The position numbers and the translations under genes are program-made. The notes beneath the pieces were generated by a model. The model made no database searches. It was not told the DNA's origin and was given only the letters and a program-made list of their open reading frames with translations. A stretch of 64,000 nt of DNA, taken from NCBI RefSeq assembly GCF_003025615.1, contig NZ_PYMJ01000005.1:62001-126000 (forward strand). Reading direction: 5' to 3'. Positions 47,199-57,846 of the stretch are shown piece by piece (positions within the stretch are counted from its first letter, which is position 1; each line of letters begins with the position of its first letter). The DNA comes from Photobacterium frigidiphilum. Its GTDB lineage: Bacteria > Pseudomonadota > Gammaproteobacteria > Enterobacterales > Vibrionaceae.

Positions 47199-47918
47199 AT
47201 GCAGGAAAATTATAAAATTCTGGTTGTTGATGACGACATGCGTTTACGCGCATTATTAGAACGTTACTTGTCGGAACAAGGTTTCCAAGTACGTAGCGTC
47301 GCAAACGGCGAGCAAATGGACCGCTTGTTATCCCGTGAAACATTCCACTTAATGGTGCTAGATTTAATGCTACCAGGTGAAGATGGCTTATCTATTTGTC
47401 GTCGCTTACGTAATGCCAATAGTGTGCTACCGATTTTAATGCTAACCGCAAAAGGCGATGAAGTTGATCGTATTGTGGGGTTAGAAGTTGGCGCAGATGA
47501 TTATTTGCCAAAACCGTTTAATCCGCGTGAACTACTGGCTCGTATTCGTGCCGTGTTACGCCGCCAGACGATTGAAGCACCTGGTGCCCCAAGTATTGAT
47601 AGCAAAATCGTTGAGTTTGGTGAATTCCGTTTGAATCTAGGTACGCGCGAGATGTTCCGTGGGGAAGAGCCTATGCCGCTAACCTCTGGCGAATTTGCGG
47701 TATTAAAAGCGTTAGTGACCAATTCACGTGAACCTATGTCGCGTGATAAATTAATGAATATGGCGCGTGGTCGTGAATATTCTGCGATGGAACGTTCTAT
47801 TGATGTGCAGATCTCTCGTTTACGCCGAATGGTTGAAGAAGATCCAAGTCGCCCTCGTTATATTCAAACAGTATGGGGTTTAGGTTACGTCTTCGTTCCC
47901 GATGGCAACGAGAAGTAA
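47199..47918 (+). CDS. ompR: Osmoregulation response regulator OmpR
   Basis: OmpR is the DNA-binding partner of EnvZ and controls porins and other osmotic responses. The 239 residues have a receiver domain with Asp11, Asp12 and the phosphorylated Asp55 (VLDLMLPGEDG), and a C-terminal winged helix (PLTSGEFAVLKALVTNSREPMSRDKLMNMARGREYSAMERSIDVQISRLRR). It is nearly identical in pattern to E. coli OmpR. AAGGTGA precedes the ATG. The envZ gene begins three bases after its stop. Confidence 0.97.
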   Translation: MQENYKILVVDDDMRLRALLERYLSEQGFQVRSVANGEQMDRLLSRETFHLMVLDLMLPGEDGLSICRRLRNANSVLPILMLTAKGDEVDRIVGLEVGADDYLPKPFNPRELLARIRAVLRRQTIEAPGAPSIDSKIVEFGEFRLNLGTREMFRGEEPMPLTSGEFAVLKALVTNSREPMSRDKLMNMARGREYSAMERSIDVQISRLRRMVEEDPSRPRYIQTVWGLGYVFVPDGNEK

Positions 47919-47921
47919 ACC

Positions 47922-49253
47922 ATGCGAATTTCTCCCCGCAGTACATTTACCCGTACGCTTGTTCTATTATCTGGCTTGCTTATAGCAAGTCAGATTTTCT
48001 CGTATTTGACCGTGCTTAATTACGCCCTTCTTCCTAGCTTGCAGCAATTTAATCGTATTATTGCGTATGAAGTGCGCTTGATGTTGCAAGAGGATCTGGA
48101 TCTGGATCTCGATGACGGTGAAATTTTCCACCTCGAACAGCCAGTGCGTCGCCAGTTGCTGGCTCAACTTGGCGTGACATTGCATTCAATCGATGACCCT
48201 GATCTTAAAGAATATAACAGTGCCACAGAAATCGAGTATCTCAGTGAAGAAATGTCTGAGGAACTTGATGCTAAAACGGAAGTACGTTTAGTGCTGGGTG
48301 CTGAAAGTTATGTGTTGTGGATGAAATGTGATGCGATGCCTGGTTACCTTATGCGGATCCCATTATCGGAACTGCAAGAAGAAGACTTCTCACCGCTGTT
48401 TCGTTATAGCCTGATTATTGCCTTTATGGTGATTGCGGGGGGCTGGTTATTTATTCGGATGCAAAACAGACCGTTGGTTGAGTTAGAGCGGGCTGCATTA
48501 TTAGTTGCTCGTGGCGAGATCCCTCCTATTTTACCTGAACAAGGGGCGTCAGAGGTCCGCGCGGTAACCAAGGCCTTTAACCAGATGGCTGAAGGGATTA
48601 AACAGCTTGAAGATGATCGTGCTTTATTATTGGCGGGCGTTAGCCATGATTTACGCACACCGTTAACCCGTATTCGCTTAGCCACTGAAATGATGTCGCC
48701 AGAAGACAGTTATTTAGCCGATGGCATGACCAAAGACACAGAAGAGTGTAATGAGATCATTAGTCAGTTTATGGACTATCTTAAATCAACCAAAAAGCCA
48801 GCAATGGAAATTATTGATCTGAATGACTTGTTACAAGAAGTCGCAGAGAGTGAAGGCGGGTACGAGAACGAAGTTGAACTCGGGTTGAGTGATACTCCGG
48901 GACGCATTGAGGCGAATGCTGTCGCGATGAAACGCTGTGTTGCTAATTTAGTGGTGAATGCCCTTCGCTATGGCAATGGCTGGGTTAAAATTTCAAGTGG
49001 TACATCCGCAGATCGAAAATTAGCATGGTATTGTGTGGAAGATAATGGGCCTGGGATCCAAGAAGATCAGGTCTCTCGTATGTTCCAACCTTTAACCCGT
49101 GGTGATTCTGCTCGTGGCAGTGATGCTGAAGGTACCGGGTTAGGTTTAGCAATAGTAAAACGGATTATCGACCAACACGATGGGGTGATTACCGTGACTA
49201 ATCGTCGTGACGGTGGTTTGAAAGTCCAGATCACCTTGCCTTTGGTTAAGTAA
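47922..49253 (+). CDS. envZ: Osmosensor histidine kinase EnvZ
   Basis: EnvZ phosphorylates and dephosphorylates OmpR. The 443 residues have two membrane spans ([21 protein letters not shown] and [15 protein letters not shown]) around a periplasmic domain of about 120 residues with an acidic [10 protein letters not shown] stretch, a HAMP linker, His242 in [14 protein letters not shown], and a C-terminal ATP-binding domain ([29 protein letters not shown]). Paired directly with ompR. A strong terminator follows. Confidence 0.96.
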   Translation: MRISPRSTFTRTLVLLSGLLIASQIFSYLTVLNYALLPSLQQFNRIIAYEVRLMLQEDLDLDLDDGEIFHLEQPVRRQLLAQLGVTLHSIDDPDLKEYNSATEIEYLSEEMSEELDAKTEVRLVLGAESYVLWMKCDAMPGYLMRIPLSELQEEDFSPLFRYSLIIAFMVIAGGWLFIRMQNRPLVELERAALLVARGEIPPILPEQGASEVRAVTKAFNQMAEGIKQLEDDRALLLAGVSHDLRTPLTRIRLATEMMSPEDSYLADGMTKDTEECNEIISQFMDYLKSTKKPAMEIIDLNDLLQEVAESEGGYENEVELGLSDTPGRIEANAVAMKRCVANLVVNALRYGNGWVKISSGTSADRKLAWYCVEDNGPGIQEDQVSRMFQPLTRGDSARGSDAEGTGLGLAIVKRIIDQHDGVITVTNRRDGGLKVQITLPLVK

Positions 49254-49274
49254 AATCAAAAGGTAAGTAGAATA

Positions 49275-49302
49275 AAAAAACGCGCATTATGCGCGTTTTT
49301 TT
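49275..49302. terminator. Bidirectional terminator between envZ and the xanthine permease gene
   Basis: AAAAAACGCGCA and TGCGCGTTTTTT pair around TTA, with T runs on both strands. It serves both convergent genes. Confidence 0.92.
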
Positions 49303-49328
49303 ATATGTCGATTGCCAGTCTATAAGGC

Positions 49329-50708
49329 TTAGTCTGCGTTTTTCTTCTCTTCAGGAAGTACAAGATTCAGGATAATTGCAGTGATACCACCAGCTGCCAT
49401 GCCTGACGATAAAATACCTTTCACCCAATCTGGCATAAATTGCAGAATTTCAGGTTTCTGAGCAATGCCCAGCCCCATAGAGAAAGACAACGCCATAATA
49501 AGAATGGCACGACGGTCTAGATCGCAGCGCGAAATAATACGAATGCCAGAAGCGGCGATTGTACCGAACATCACAATCGTTGCACCGCCCAGTACAGGCT
49601 CTGGAATTAACTGAACAAGGTTTGCAACCCCAGGAAATAAACCTAACAGCACCAGCATGCCTGCAACGAAATATCCGATATAACGACTCGCTACACCTGT
49701 TAACTGAATGATGCCGTTATTTTGGCTGAAGGTTGAATTAGGGAAGCTATTTAATACGGATGCCATGGCTGAGTTAATGCCATCGGCTAATACGCCGCCT
49801 TTAATACGCTTCAAATAAAGAGGGCCAGCAACAGGTTGTTCAGAGGTTTCTGATGTTGCGGTGATATCTCCAATTGCCTCAAGTGATGTAATCGCAAAAA
49901 CGATCACTAGCGGAATAAGCAGTCCCCAATCAAAGCCCAGGCCATATTGCATCGGCATTGGAATCGCCATGAAGGCATGTTGCGTTTCTTGAGGGGGATT
50001 GAGCATACCCGTGAACCAAGCCAATACCGTTCCTGCCGCCATGGCGATCACAATCGATGAAACGCGTAGGTAAGGATTCTTGACGCGGTTTAATAAAACA
50101 ATGAAACCTAATACTGTACCTGCAAGCATTAAGTTTTCAAGGCTACCAAAGCTGCCGTCGTTAATCGCGGCATAACCACCACCCACTGATGTTAGACCGA
50201 TCTGGATCAGGGTTAGACCGATCAGGGTGACAACGATACCTGATACTAGCGGGGTGATAATACGTTGTGCGTGTTGCAGTACGCGAGAGATGAACACTTC
50301 GGTTAATGAAGCCACCAAAATGGTACCAAAGATGGCAGCCATCATCGTCGGAACATCCGCGCCACCAGCCTTTAGGGCTAAGCCTGCCCCAATAATAGGG
50401 CCTAAGAAGTTGAAACTGGTACCTTGAATAGACAGTAAACCCGAGCCAATAGGGCCAAATGTACGAATTTGGATAAATGAAGCAATACCAGAAGCGAATA
50501 AAGACATGCTAACGATGGTATTGGTATCGCTTGCAGGTAAACCCAATGCCTGGCAGATAATCAACGACGGTGTGATCACAGCAACAAACATAGCCAGTAA
50601 GTGCTGAGTGGCCGCAAACAGTGTTTGTGGTAGCGGCGGTCGATCTTCTAAACGGTAAATGAGATCTGAATTTCGTGGTATTTCAATGTCGCAATGCTGG
50701 CGGGTCAT
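49329..50708 (-). CDS. xanP: Xanthine permease, NCS2/NAT family (XanP-like)
   Basis: A 459-residue purine permease with about 14 membrane spans. The NAT family QH motif is in [12 protein letters not shown], the glutamate motif in [15 protein letters not shown], and the NAT signature in [23 protein letters not shown]. These match E. coli XanP/XanQ, proton-coupled xanthine importers. A PurR-type operator lies 173 bases upstream, so it is probably repressed when purines are abundant. Uric acid transport cannot be excluded. Confidence 0.88.
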   Translation of the reverse strand: MTRQHCDIEIPRNSDLIYRLEDRPPLPQTLFAATQHLLAMFVAVITPSLIICQALGLPASDTNTIVSMSLFASGIASFIQIRTFGPIGSGLLSIQGTSFNFLGPIIGAGLALKAGGADVPTMMAAIFGTILVASLTEVFISRVLQHAQRIITPLVSGIVVTLIGLTLIQIGLTSVGGGYAAINDGSFGSLENLMLAGTVLGFIVLLNRVKNPYLRVSSIVIAMAAGTVLAWFTGMLNPPQETQHAFMAIPMPMQYGLGFDWGLLIPLVIVFAITSLEAIGDITATSETSEQPVAGPLYLKRIKGGVLADGINSAMASVLNSFPNSTFSQNNGIIQLTGVASRYIGYFVAGMLVLLGLFPGVANLVQLIPEPVLGGATIVMFGTIAASGIRIISRCDLDRRAILIMALSFSMGLGIAQKPEILQFMPDWVKGILSSGMAAGGITAIILNLVLPEEKKNAD

Positions 50709-50880
50709 GGCAGTTTTATTCCTTAAGCTTACTTCTTAATCCCGATCGAATGCGCTGAATGGGCATTGATACGTGAATGCTGGATAGTTCTGTGATTGCT
50801 GTTACTCAGATCCAAACGAACACAAGGAGAAGTGAAAGTGGGTGAAATTTGTGCGCTATTGTAATTATCTTGCCGTAAAT

Positions 50881-50894
50881 AGCAAACGTTTGCT
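50881..50894. promoter_or_regulatory. PurR-type operator upstream of the xanthine permease
   Basis: AGCAAACGTTTGCT is a perfect 14-base palindrome. It fits the PurR operator core GCAAACGTTTGC, consistent with control of purine uptake. Confidence 0.75.
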
Positions 50895-51080
50895 TTGTTT
50901 GTTGATGATTTATTTTTCTTTCACGATAAAACAGCATCAGTAAGCTAAAAAAGTAGCTAATGGGCTAGAGGCGAGATTTTTACAGGTGTGCCGAGATCAC
51001 AGTGAGGAATAGAAAAGCAGTAAGAGGCATAAAGCGAGCGGAATAACATAATGTTTACATGCTTTCGTGATGGTTTTTCA

Positions 51081-51116
51081 ACAAGGCTGCGCTAATTGAT
51101 TAGAACGCTGCCTTGT
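51081..51116. repeat. Nested inverted repeat downstream of recG
   Basis: ACAAGGCTGCG (51081-51091) pairs with CGCTGCCTTGT (51106-51116) with one mismatch. The loop holds a second perfect palindrome, CTAATTGATTAG. There is no T run, so it is not a standard terminator, though it could block or process the recG transcript end. Confidence 0.65.
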
Positions 51117-51142
51117 ATGAGTGAGAGAAATGACTGAGTGCA

Positions 51143-53236
51143 TTAGGCGTTTGAGTAATTTTCTCGTTGTCCTAACCAGCGCTGTACAATGGCTTTGGCA
51201 TTGTTAGGGTATTGCTGGTGAATGTAGCGTGCCAGTTTCTGTACCTGTGGGATCAAGTGTTGGTCTCGTACCAGATCGGCAATTTTAAAGTCAGCAATAC
51301 CGGTTTGTTTGGTGCCAAGCAGTTCTCCTGGCCCTCGGATTTCGAGGTCGCGCTGAGCAATAACAAAACCATCACTACTATCGCGTAATACGCCCAACCG
51401 TTTCTGCGCGGTTTTTGATAATGGCGCGTGGTATAGCAAAACACAGTGACTCGCCACTTTGCCTCGACCAACCCGACCACGTAGCTGGTGGAGCTGGGCC
51501 AACCCTAAGCGTTCAGGGTTTTCAATCACCATTAAGCTAGCGTTCGGTACATCTACCCCGACTTCAATCACCGTTGTTGCGACCAATAGCTGCAACTCTC
51601 TGGCTTTAAAGCGGCGCATAATCTCTTGTTTTTCTGCTGCTTTCATTCGACCGTGCACTAATCCCACGTTTAATTCGGGCAGTTGGGCGGTCAGCTCATC
51701 GGCGGTATCAGATGCCGCTTGGGCTTCTAATACTTCAGATTCATCGATAAGGGTACACACCCAATAGGCTTGACGTCCTTCATTTTGACAAGCTGAACGA
51801 ATACGCTCTACGATGGCAGCGCGGCGAGAATCGGGTAGTGCGACAGTTTGAACGGGTGTACGGCCTGGTGGTAACTCATCAATGACCGAGGTTTCAAGAT
51901 CGGCATAAGCCGTCATCGCCAGCGTGCGTGGAATAGGGGTTGCGGTCATGATGAGCTGGTGCGGATAACGCCCTTCATTTGCCCCTTTTTCTCGTAGCTC
52001 TAAACGTTGATGTACCCCAAAGCGGTGTTGTTCATCAATAATGACTAACGCTAAATTTTTGAAGGTGACATGGTCTTGAAATAAGGCATGTGTACCGACC
52101 ACCATTTTAGCTTCGCCACTTTCAATGCGGGCTAACTCTGTTTCGCGGGCTTTGCCTTTGAGTTTTCCGGCCATCCAACCGACTTGAATGTCCATTGGGT
52201 TTAGCCATTGGGCAAAGTTTTGGACGTGTTGTTCAGCCAGCAGTTCTGTTGGCGCCATTAGGGCGACTTGAAAACCATGTTGAATCGCACGTAAGGCAGC
52301 GAGTGCGGCAACCAATGTTTTGCCTGAGCCTACGTCACCTTGTACTAAGCGCATCATGGGTAACGGTTTTATAAGGTCAGCTTCAATGTCTGCCACCACA
52401 CGTTGTTGGGCGTTGGTTGGGCTGAACGGTAAACTCGCCAGTAATTTTCCTTTCAGGCTATCTGCTGGGTTATTACATGCTGCTAATGGCCACGCACTAT
52501 GTTGCTGGCTTTTACTGCGAACGGCCAACATCGATAAGTTTTGGGCTAACAACTCTTCGAGAATTAATCGGTGCTGTGCTGGATGTTTACCGGCTTCGAG
52601 TTGATCGAGAGAGACATCTGGGGTGGGACGGTGCATTACGTGCAGCGCCTGTGCCATGGTCATTTGTCGGTCGTATAAGCCTTCAGGCAGTAACTCAGTA
52701 ACGGCAGCTTTGTCGAGTAAACTCAGTGCTTGGTCGGTCAGATTTCGCAGAGTGAGCTGGCGTAGTCCTTCCGTGGTTGGGTAAACTGGCGTCAGTGTTT
52801 CTTCACCAGTGAGTGATGCTGATTCTGCAAACACCGAGTAATCGGGGTGGATGATTTCCAGCCCAAATTTACCGCGTTTAATTTCGCCAAACGCTTTAAC
52901 TTGTTTACCTTCAGCTAGGCTATTTTGCATTGCCGCATTGAAATTGAAGAAGCGTAATGTTGCAGAGCCACTATCGTCGGCAATGCGGACCGTTAGCATA
53001 CGACGTTTTCCAAACGTAATGCTGCTATTGAGCACTTCGCCTTGAACAGCAATGTGTTGACCGGGCATCGCCTGAGCAATTGGCCAGATACGAGTACGGT
53101 CTTCATAGCGGAGGGGCAGGTGAAAAAGCAGATCTTGAACCGACGTTAGACCGACTTTTTCGAGTTTCTCTGCCATTTTAGCGCCAACGCCAGACAACTC
53201 TGTCAGGGCGATGGTTTCTAATAATTGTCCGCTCAT
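51143..53236 (-). CDS. recG: ATP-dependent DNA helicase RecG
   Basis: RecG drives branch migration at stalled forks and recombination intermediates. The 697 residues include the N-terminal wedge domain with GKRRMLTVRIADDSGSATLRFFNF, then the helicase core with Walker A QGDVGSGKT, DEQHRFGV (motif II), MTATPIPRTLAM (III) and QLRGRVGRGKVASHC (VI). The ATG is preceded by AAGGA at 12 bases. It follows trmH after 24 bases and was probably co-transcribed with it. Confidence 0.96.
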   Translation of the reverse strand: MSGQLLETIALTELSGVGAKMAEKLEKVGLTSVQDLLFHLPLRYEDRTRIWPIAQAMPGQHIAVQGEVLNSSITFGKRRMLTVRIADDSGSATLRFFNFNAAMQNSLAEGKQVKAFGEIKRGKFGLEIIHPDYSVFAESASLTGEETLTPVYPTTEGLRQLTLRNLTDQALSLLDKAAVTELLPEGLYDRQMTMAQALHVMHRPTPDVSLDQLEAGKHPAQHRLILEELLAQNLSMLAVRSKSQQHSAWPLAACNNPADSLKGKLLASLPFSPTNAQQRVVADIEADLIKPLPMMRLVQGDVGSGKTLVAALAALRAIQHGFQVALMAPTELLAEQHVQNFAQWLNPMDIQVGWMAGKLKGKARETELARIESGEAKMVVGTHALFQDHVTFKNLALVIIDEQHRFGVHQRLELREKGANEGRYPHQLIMTATPIPRTLAMTAYADLETSVIDELPPGRTPVQTVALPDSRRAAIVERIRSACQNEGRQAYWVCTLIDESEVLEAQAASDTADELTAQLPELNVGLVHGRMKAAEKQEIMRRFKARELQLLVATTVIEVGVDVPNASLMVIENPERLGLAQLHQLRGRVGRGKVASHCVLLYHAPLSKTAQKRLGVLRDSSDGFVIAQRDLEIRGPGELLGTKQTGIADFKIADLVRDQHLIPQVQKLARYIHQQYPNNAKAIVQRWLGQRENYSNA

Positions 53237-53260
53237 TGCTTATGTTGATCCTTTATTCTT

Positions 53261-53965
53261 TTATTTGTTCTTTTTAGGTTCGATAGCCTGCATGGTCGCC
53301 CACCAATTATCATCAGCCACAATCTGACCTTCATCATCAAGCGGTGGATAAGGTAGCCCTTTTCGGCGAGCAACTTTTGCCAATACAGGGTGACCGCGTT
53401 CAAATAGAATGCGATGAACCACCTCATCTGGCAATAAAGTTTTTTCGCGTTCGTACATCCCTGCATTTTGACGCTGGCGTTGTGCTTCATACAAGATTAA
53501 GGCACTTGCTACCGATACATTCAAAGACTGTACCATGCCAACCATAGGGATGATGATATCTTGATCGGCCATCGCTAATGCTTCAGCGGTGATCCCATTT
53601 TTTTCACCGCCTAAGATAATTGCCGTCGGCTTGGTGTAATCCACATCACGAAAATCAATTGCCGTATCTGACAAGTTAGTTGCTAATACCTGCATACCTT
53701 GCGCTTTTAGGTGCGTAATGGCATCGACCATATTGTCGTGGGTATCGAGTTCAACCCAGTTACGCGCTCCGGCTGACGTATTACTCAGTACTCGCATATT
53801 TTCTTTGGGCCAAACAGCATGCACTTTATGAATACCCACAGCATCAGCGGTGCGGATAATGGCAGAAACATTATTAGGTTTATGTACTTCTTCCATGCAA
53901 ACCGTTAAATCTGGTTGGCGAGTGGCGAGTACTGAATGAATACGTTGGTAACGATCAGGAGTCAT
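53261..53965 (-). CDS. trmH: tRNA (guanosine-18-2'-O)-methyltransferase TrmH
   Basis: TrmH methylates the ribose of G18 in tRNA. It belongs to the SPOUT class with a knotted fold. The 234 residues contain the three class motifs NNVSAIIRTADAVG, ILGGEKNGI and IPMVGMVQSLNVSVASALILYE. The order spoT-trmH-recG matches E. coli. A hairpin terminator separates it from spoT upstream, so it may have its own promoter there. Confidence 0.95.
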   Translation of the reverse strand: MTPDRYQRIHSVLATRQPDLTVCMEEVHKPNNVSAIIRTADAVGIHKVHAVWPKENMRVLSNTSAGARNWVELDTHDNMVDAITHLKAQGMQVLATNLSDTAIDFRDVDYTKPTAIILGGEKNGITAEALAMADQDIIIPMVGMVQSLNVSVASALILYEAQRQRQNAGMYEREKTLLPDEVVHRILFERGHPVLAKVARRKGLPYPPLDDEGQIVADDNWWATMQAIEPKKNK

Positions 53966-53989
53966 AATATCTTTTTTATCTAAACCATA

Positions 53990-54013
53990 AAGAAAACGCC
54001 CGTAAACGGGCGT
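53990..54013 (-). terminator. Terminator between spoT and trmH
   Basis: On the minus strand ACGCCCG and CGGGCGT pair perfectly around a four-base loop, followed by TTTTCTTT, about 65 bases after the spoT stop. Confidence 0.75.
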
Positions 54014-54076
54014 CTGTTTTATCTTAGAGAGATGAAATATGAGTGTATAGTATTCTCATTATTTCATGTCTGCTGA

Positions 54077-56188
54077 TTAGTTCTTTTGTCGTGCCACACG
54101 TACAACATTTGGCATCACACGAATATGTCGCATAATCTTGGCCAAATGAATACGGCTCTTAGTCGTGAGACGAACAGTGATGGTATATAAACGGCCATCT
54201 TTTTCTTCTGTCGCCAAACCTTGAATATTAGAACCCGTTGCTGCAATGGTATTGGTTAAATCAGCCAGTGCACCTTGGTGATTTTGCATATCCACTTTTA
54301 AGGTGGTTACAAATTCATGTTCGAAGTCTTCACTCCATTCAACAGGCATATATTTATCAGGTTCACGCTGGTAGCCACGAATGTTAGAGCATTCTTCGCG
54401 GTGGATAACCAAGCCTTTACCTGGGCTAACATGCGCCATAATTGCATCGCCCGGCAGTGGGTGACAACAATTGGCGAAGGTCATTAAAATACCATCGGCG
54501 CCACGAATCGGCATCCGACGACCCGTATTAGCATCTGTAGAATGGCTATCTTCAGTATTACCAAGTAAGCGACGTGCTACAACAATGCTCATTAACTCAC
54601 CTAAACCAATTTCAACCAGCAAATCATCTGATGTTTCTAGACGCTGATCGGTCAGTAGTTGTTGTAGGCGAGTTGAATCAACTTGATCAATATTCAGTTC
54701 ACCAAGTGCATGGTTGATTAGGCGTTTACCCAATGTAATGGACTCTTCACGGCGCATGGTTTTAAGAACCTGACGGATCTTCGTACGTGCACGTGCTGTC
54801 ACTACATAATTAAGCCATGCTGCATTAGGGCGAGCACCGGGCGCACTGATAATATCAACGGTCTGACCGTTTTTCAGTGGCTTGCTTAATGGATAAGGTT
54901 GACGATTAACGCGCGAACCGACACAGGCATTACCTACGTCAGTGTGTACTGCATACGCGAAGTCAACGGCCGTTGCACCTACAGGCAATTCAACGATTCT
55001 GCCTTTTGGCGTGAAGACGTAAATTTCATCTGGGAACAGATCAGATTTAACGTTTTCAATGAATTCGAATGAACTACCGGCACTTTGTTGAAGCTCAAGT
55101 AAACTTTGCATCCAGCGCTGTGCTTTAACCTGAGCGGTTGTGCCAGAGCTTTCGCCATTTTTCTTGTAAGACCAATGAGCAGCAACACCTTTGTCAGCCA
55201 TCTGGTCCATATCGTCAGTACGAATTTGTACTTCGACAGGTACACCGTGAGGGCCAACTAATGAAGTATGTAATGACTGGTAACCATTGCCTTTAGGGAT
55301 GGCAATGTAGTCTTTCATGCGGCTTGGGCGCGGCTTGTACAAGTTATGTACTTGCCCTAATACTCGATAACAAGTATCTAAATCTTTAACTAAAACCCGG
55401 AAAGCGTAAATATCCATAATAGAATGGAATCGCTGTTCTTTGTTTTTCATCTTGTTATAGATGGAGTAAAGATTCTTTTCGCGGCCTAAGACTTTGCCTT
55501 CGATCCCCGCATCTTCGAGACGTCCCTCGATTTCAGCGTGAATCTTATTGATCATTTCTTTTCTGTTACCACGCGCAGCAGCAACAACCCCTTTAAGAAC
55601 GCGATAACGATTTGGGTATAACGCTTCAAAGCCTAACTCTTCGAGTTCTGTTTTGATGTTATGGATACCTAAACGGTGAGCGAGGGGAGAAAATATTTCT
55701 AAGGTTTCGCGGGCAATTCGGCGACGCTTATCTGGGCGTAAAGCACCCAACGTGCGCATGTTATGCGTACGGTCAGCGAGCTTGATAAGAATAACGCGAA
55801 TGTCATGAGCCATCGCCATGATCATTTTACGGAAGTTCTCGGCCTGAGCTTCTTTGCGGTCACGAAACTTAAGTTTATCCAGCTTTGAAACACCATCGAC
55901 GAGTTCGGCTACGGTATCACCAAAGCGACTTGCAAGGTCTTCTTTCGTGACTTCGGTATCTTCGATAACGTCGTGGAGTAAGGCTGCCATGAGCGTCTCT
56001 TGATCGAGGCGCATTTCCGCAAGAATGCGGGCAACAGCAATAGGGTGGATAATATAAGGTTCACCGCTTGAGCGGGTTTGCCCTTCATGGGCATCACGCG
56101 CAACGAGATACGCCTGCCGAAGAGCCTCAATTTGAGACTCTGGCAGGTATTCGATTGCGACTTCTTTCAGGCTATCAAATAGATACAA
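54077..56188 (-). CDS. spoT: Bifunctional (p)ppGpp synthase/hydrolase SpoT
   Basis: SpoT makes and degrades the alarmone (p)ppGpp. The 703 residues have an HD hydrolase domain with His72-Asp73 in LLHDVIEDT, a synthetase domain (GREKNLYSIYNKM, DIYAFRVLV, YQSLHT), then TGS and ACT domains. The start is TTG at 56188, encoding MYLFDSL; E. coli spoT also starts with TTG at the same point, so I keep it. It begins 18 bases after rpoZ, in the classical gmk-rpoZ-spoT order. Confidence 0.96.
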   Translation of the reverse strand: MYLFDSLKEVAIEYLPESQIEALRQAYLVARDAHEGQTRSSGEPYIIHPIAVARILAEMRLDQETLMAALLHDVIEDTEVTKEDLASRFGDTVAELVDGVSKLDKLKFRDRKEAQAENFRKMIMAMAHDIRVILIKLADRTHNMRTLGALRPDKRRRIARETLEIFSPLAHRLGIHNIKTELEELGFEALYPNRYRVLKGVVAAARGNRKEMINKIHAEIEGRLEDAGIEGKVLGREKNLYSIYNKMKNKEQRFHSIMDIYAFRVLVKDLDTCYRVLGQVHNLYKPRPSRMKDYIAIPKGNGYQSLHTSLVGPHGVPVEVQIRTDDMDQMADKGVAAHWSYKKNGESSGTTAQVKAQRWMQSLLELQQSAGSSFEFIENVKSDLFPDEIYVFTPKGRIVELPVGATAVDFAYAVHTDVGNACVGSRVNRQPYPLSKPLKNGQTVDIISAPGARPNAAWLNYVVTARARTKIRQVLKTMRREESITLGKRLINHALGELNIDQVDSTRLQQLLTDQRLETSDDLLVEIGLGELMSIVVARRLLGNTEDSHSTDANTGRRMPIRGADGILMTFANCCHPLPGDAIMAHVSPGKGLVIHREECSNIRGYQREPDKYMPVEWSEDFEHEFVTTLKVDMQNHQGALADLTNTIAATGSNIQGLATEEKDGRLYTITVRLTTKSRIHLAKIMRHIRVMPNVVRVARQKN

Positions 56189-56206
56189 TTCGCCCGGTTC
56201 CCTGAA

Positions 56207-56491
56207 TTAACGGTGGTGGTGGTGGTCGCCTGCAATTGCACTAACAGCAGCTAGTTCTGCTGCTTCTTGCTCTTGCAGTTCCTGACGCTCGCGAGCATCT
56301 AGGATATCTTTAGTGATTAGGCCTTCTTCGATTTCACGAAGTGCGATCACTGTGTATTTGTCGTTTTCTTCTGGTACCAATGGATCCTTGCCGCCCGTTT
56401 GCAATTGACGCGCACGGCGTGAAGCAATTTGGATCAGGTCGAAACGGTTGCCAATTTTATCAACAGCGTCTTGAACGGTTACGCGTGCCAT
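56207..56491 (-). CDS. rpoZ: RNA polymerase omega subunit RpoZ
   Basis: Omega helps assemble RNA polymerase and forms part of the ppGpp-binding site 1. The 94-residue protein starts [34 protein letters not shown], which is nearly invariant in the family. The tail ends in four His and an Arg. It lies 49 bases after gmk and 18 bases before spoT. Confidence 0.96.
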   Translation of the reverse strand: MARVTVQDAVDKIGNRFDLIQIASRRARQLQTGGKDPLVPEENDKYTVIALREIEEGLITKDILDARERQELQEQEAAELAAVSAIAGDHHHHR

Positions 56492-56540
56492 GGAGGACTC
56501 CAGTGGTTATATAATGAGAAAGAAAATTGTATATAAATAC

Positions 56541-57555
<1,015 letters not shown>

Positions 57556-57846
57556 ATGCGTTTTTCACTTTTAGATGATACCGATGTTAGCCAGGCTTTT
57601 GCTACTCATCTGCGTGGTTTGCGTAAAGAGGCGAAGCTGTCGCGTGAAGCGCTTGCCAAGCGCAGTTGTGTGCCCGCTTCAACCATCAAAAAGTTTGAAC
57701 TTACTGGGCAAATTTCATTTCGCCAGCTACTGCTACTGTGGCAGTCGTTGGACTCACTTGATCGGCTCTATCAACTGACACAAGCAAGCTCTGCTCGCTC
57801 AGCTTTACCGACCAGTATAGAAGAGGTGCTGAAAGATGAGTTTTAA
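57556..57846 (+). CDS. hipB: HipB-type antitoxin (XRE helix-turn-helix)
   Basis: A 96-residue protein with an XRE-family helix-turn-helix (FATHLRGLRKEAKLSREALAKRSCVPASTIKKFELTG, residues 15-52). HipB proteins neutralise HipA and repress the operon. ATG at 57556 is preferred; an upstream GTG at 57535 lies within the inverted repeat. The leader is short and has no ribosome site, so initiation may be inefficient or near-leaderless. It overlaps hipA by 11 bases. Confidence 0.75.
   Translation: MRFSLLDDTDVSQAFATHLRGLRKEAKLSREALAKRSCVPASTIKKFELTGQISFRQLLLLWQSLDSLDRLYQLTQASSARSALPTSIEEVLKDEF

Larger units (their letters stand above)
50709..51142. other. Gene-free region between recG and the xanthine permease
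   Basis: A 434-base gap. It holds a PurR-type palindrome at 50881-50894 and a large inverted repeat at 51081-51116 close to the recG end. No other gene or RNA is visible. Confidence 0.6.
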
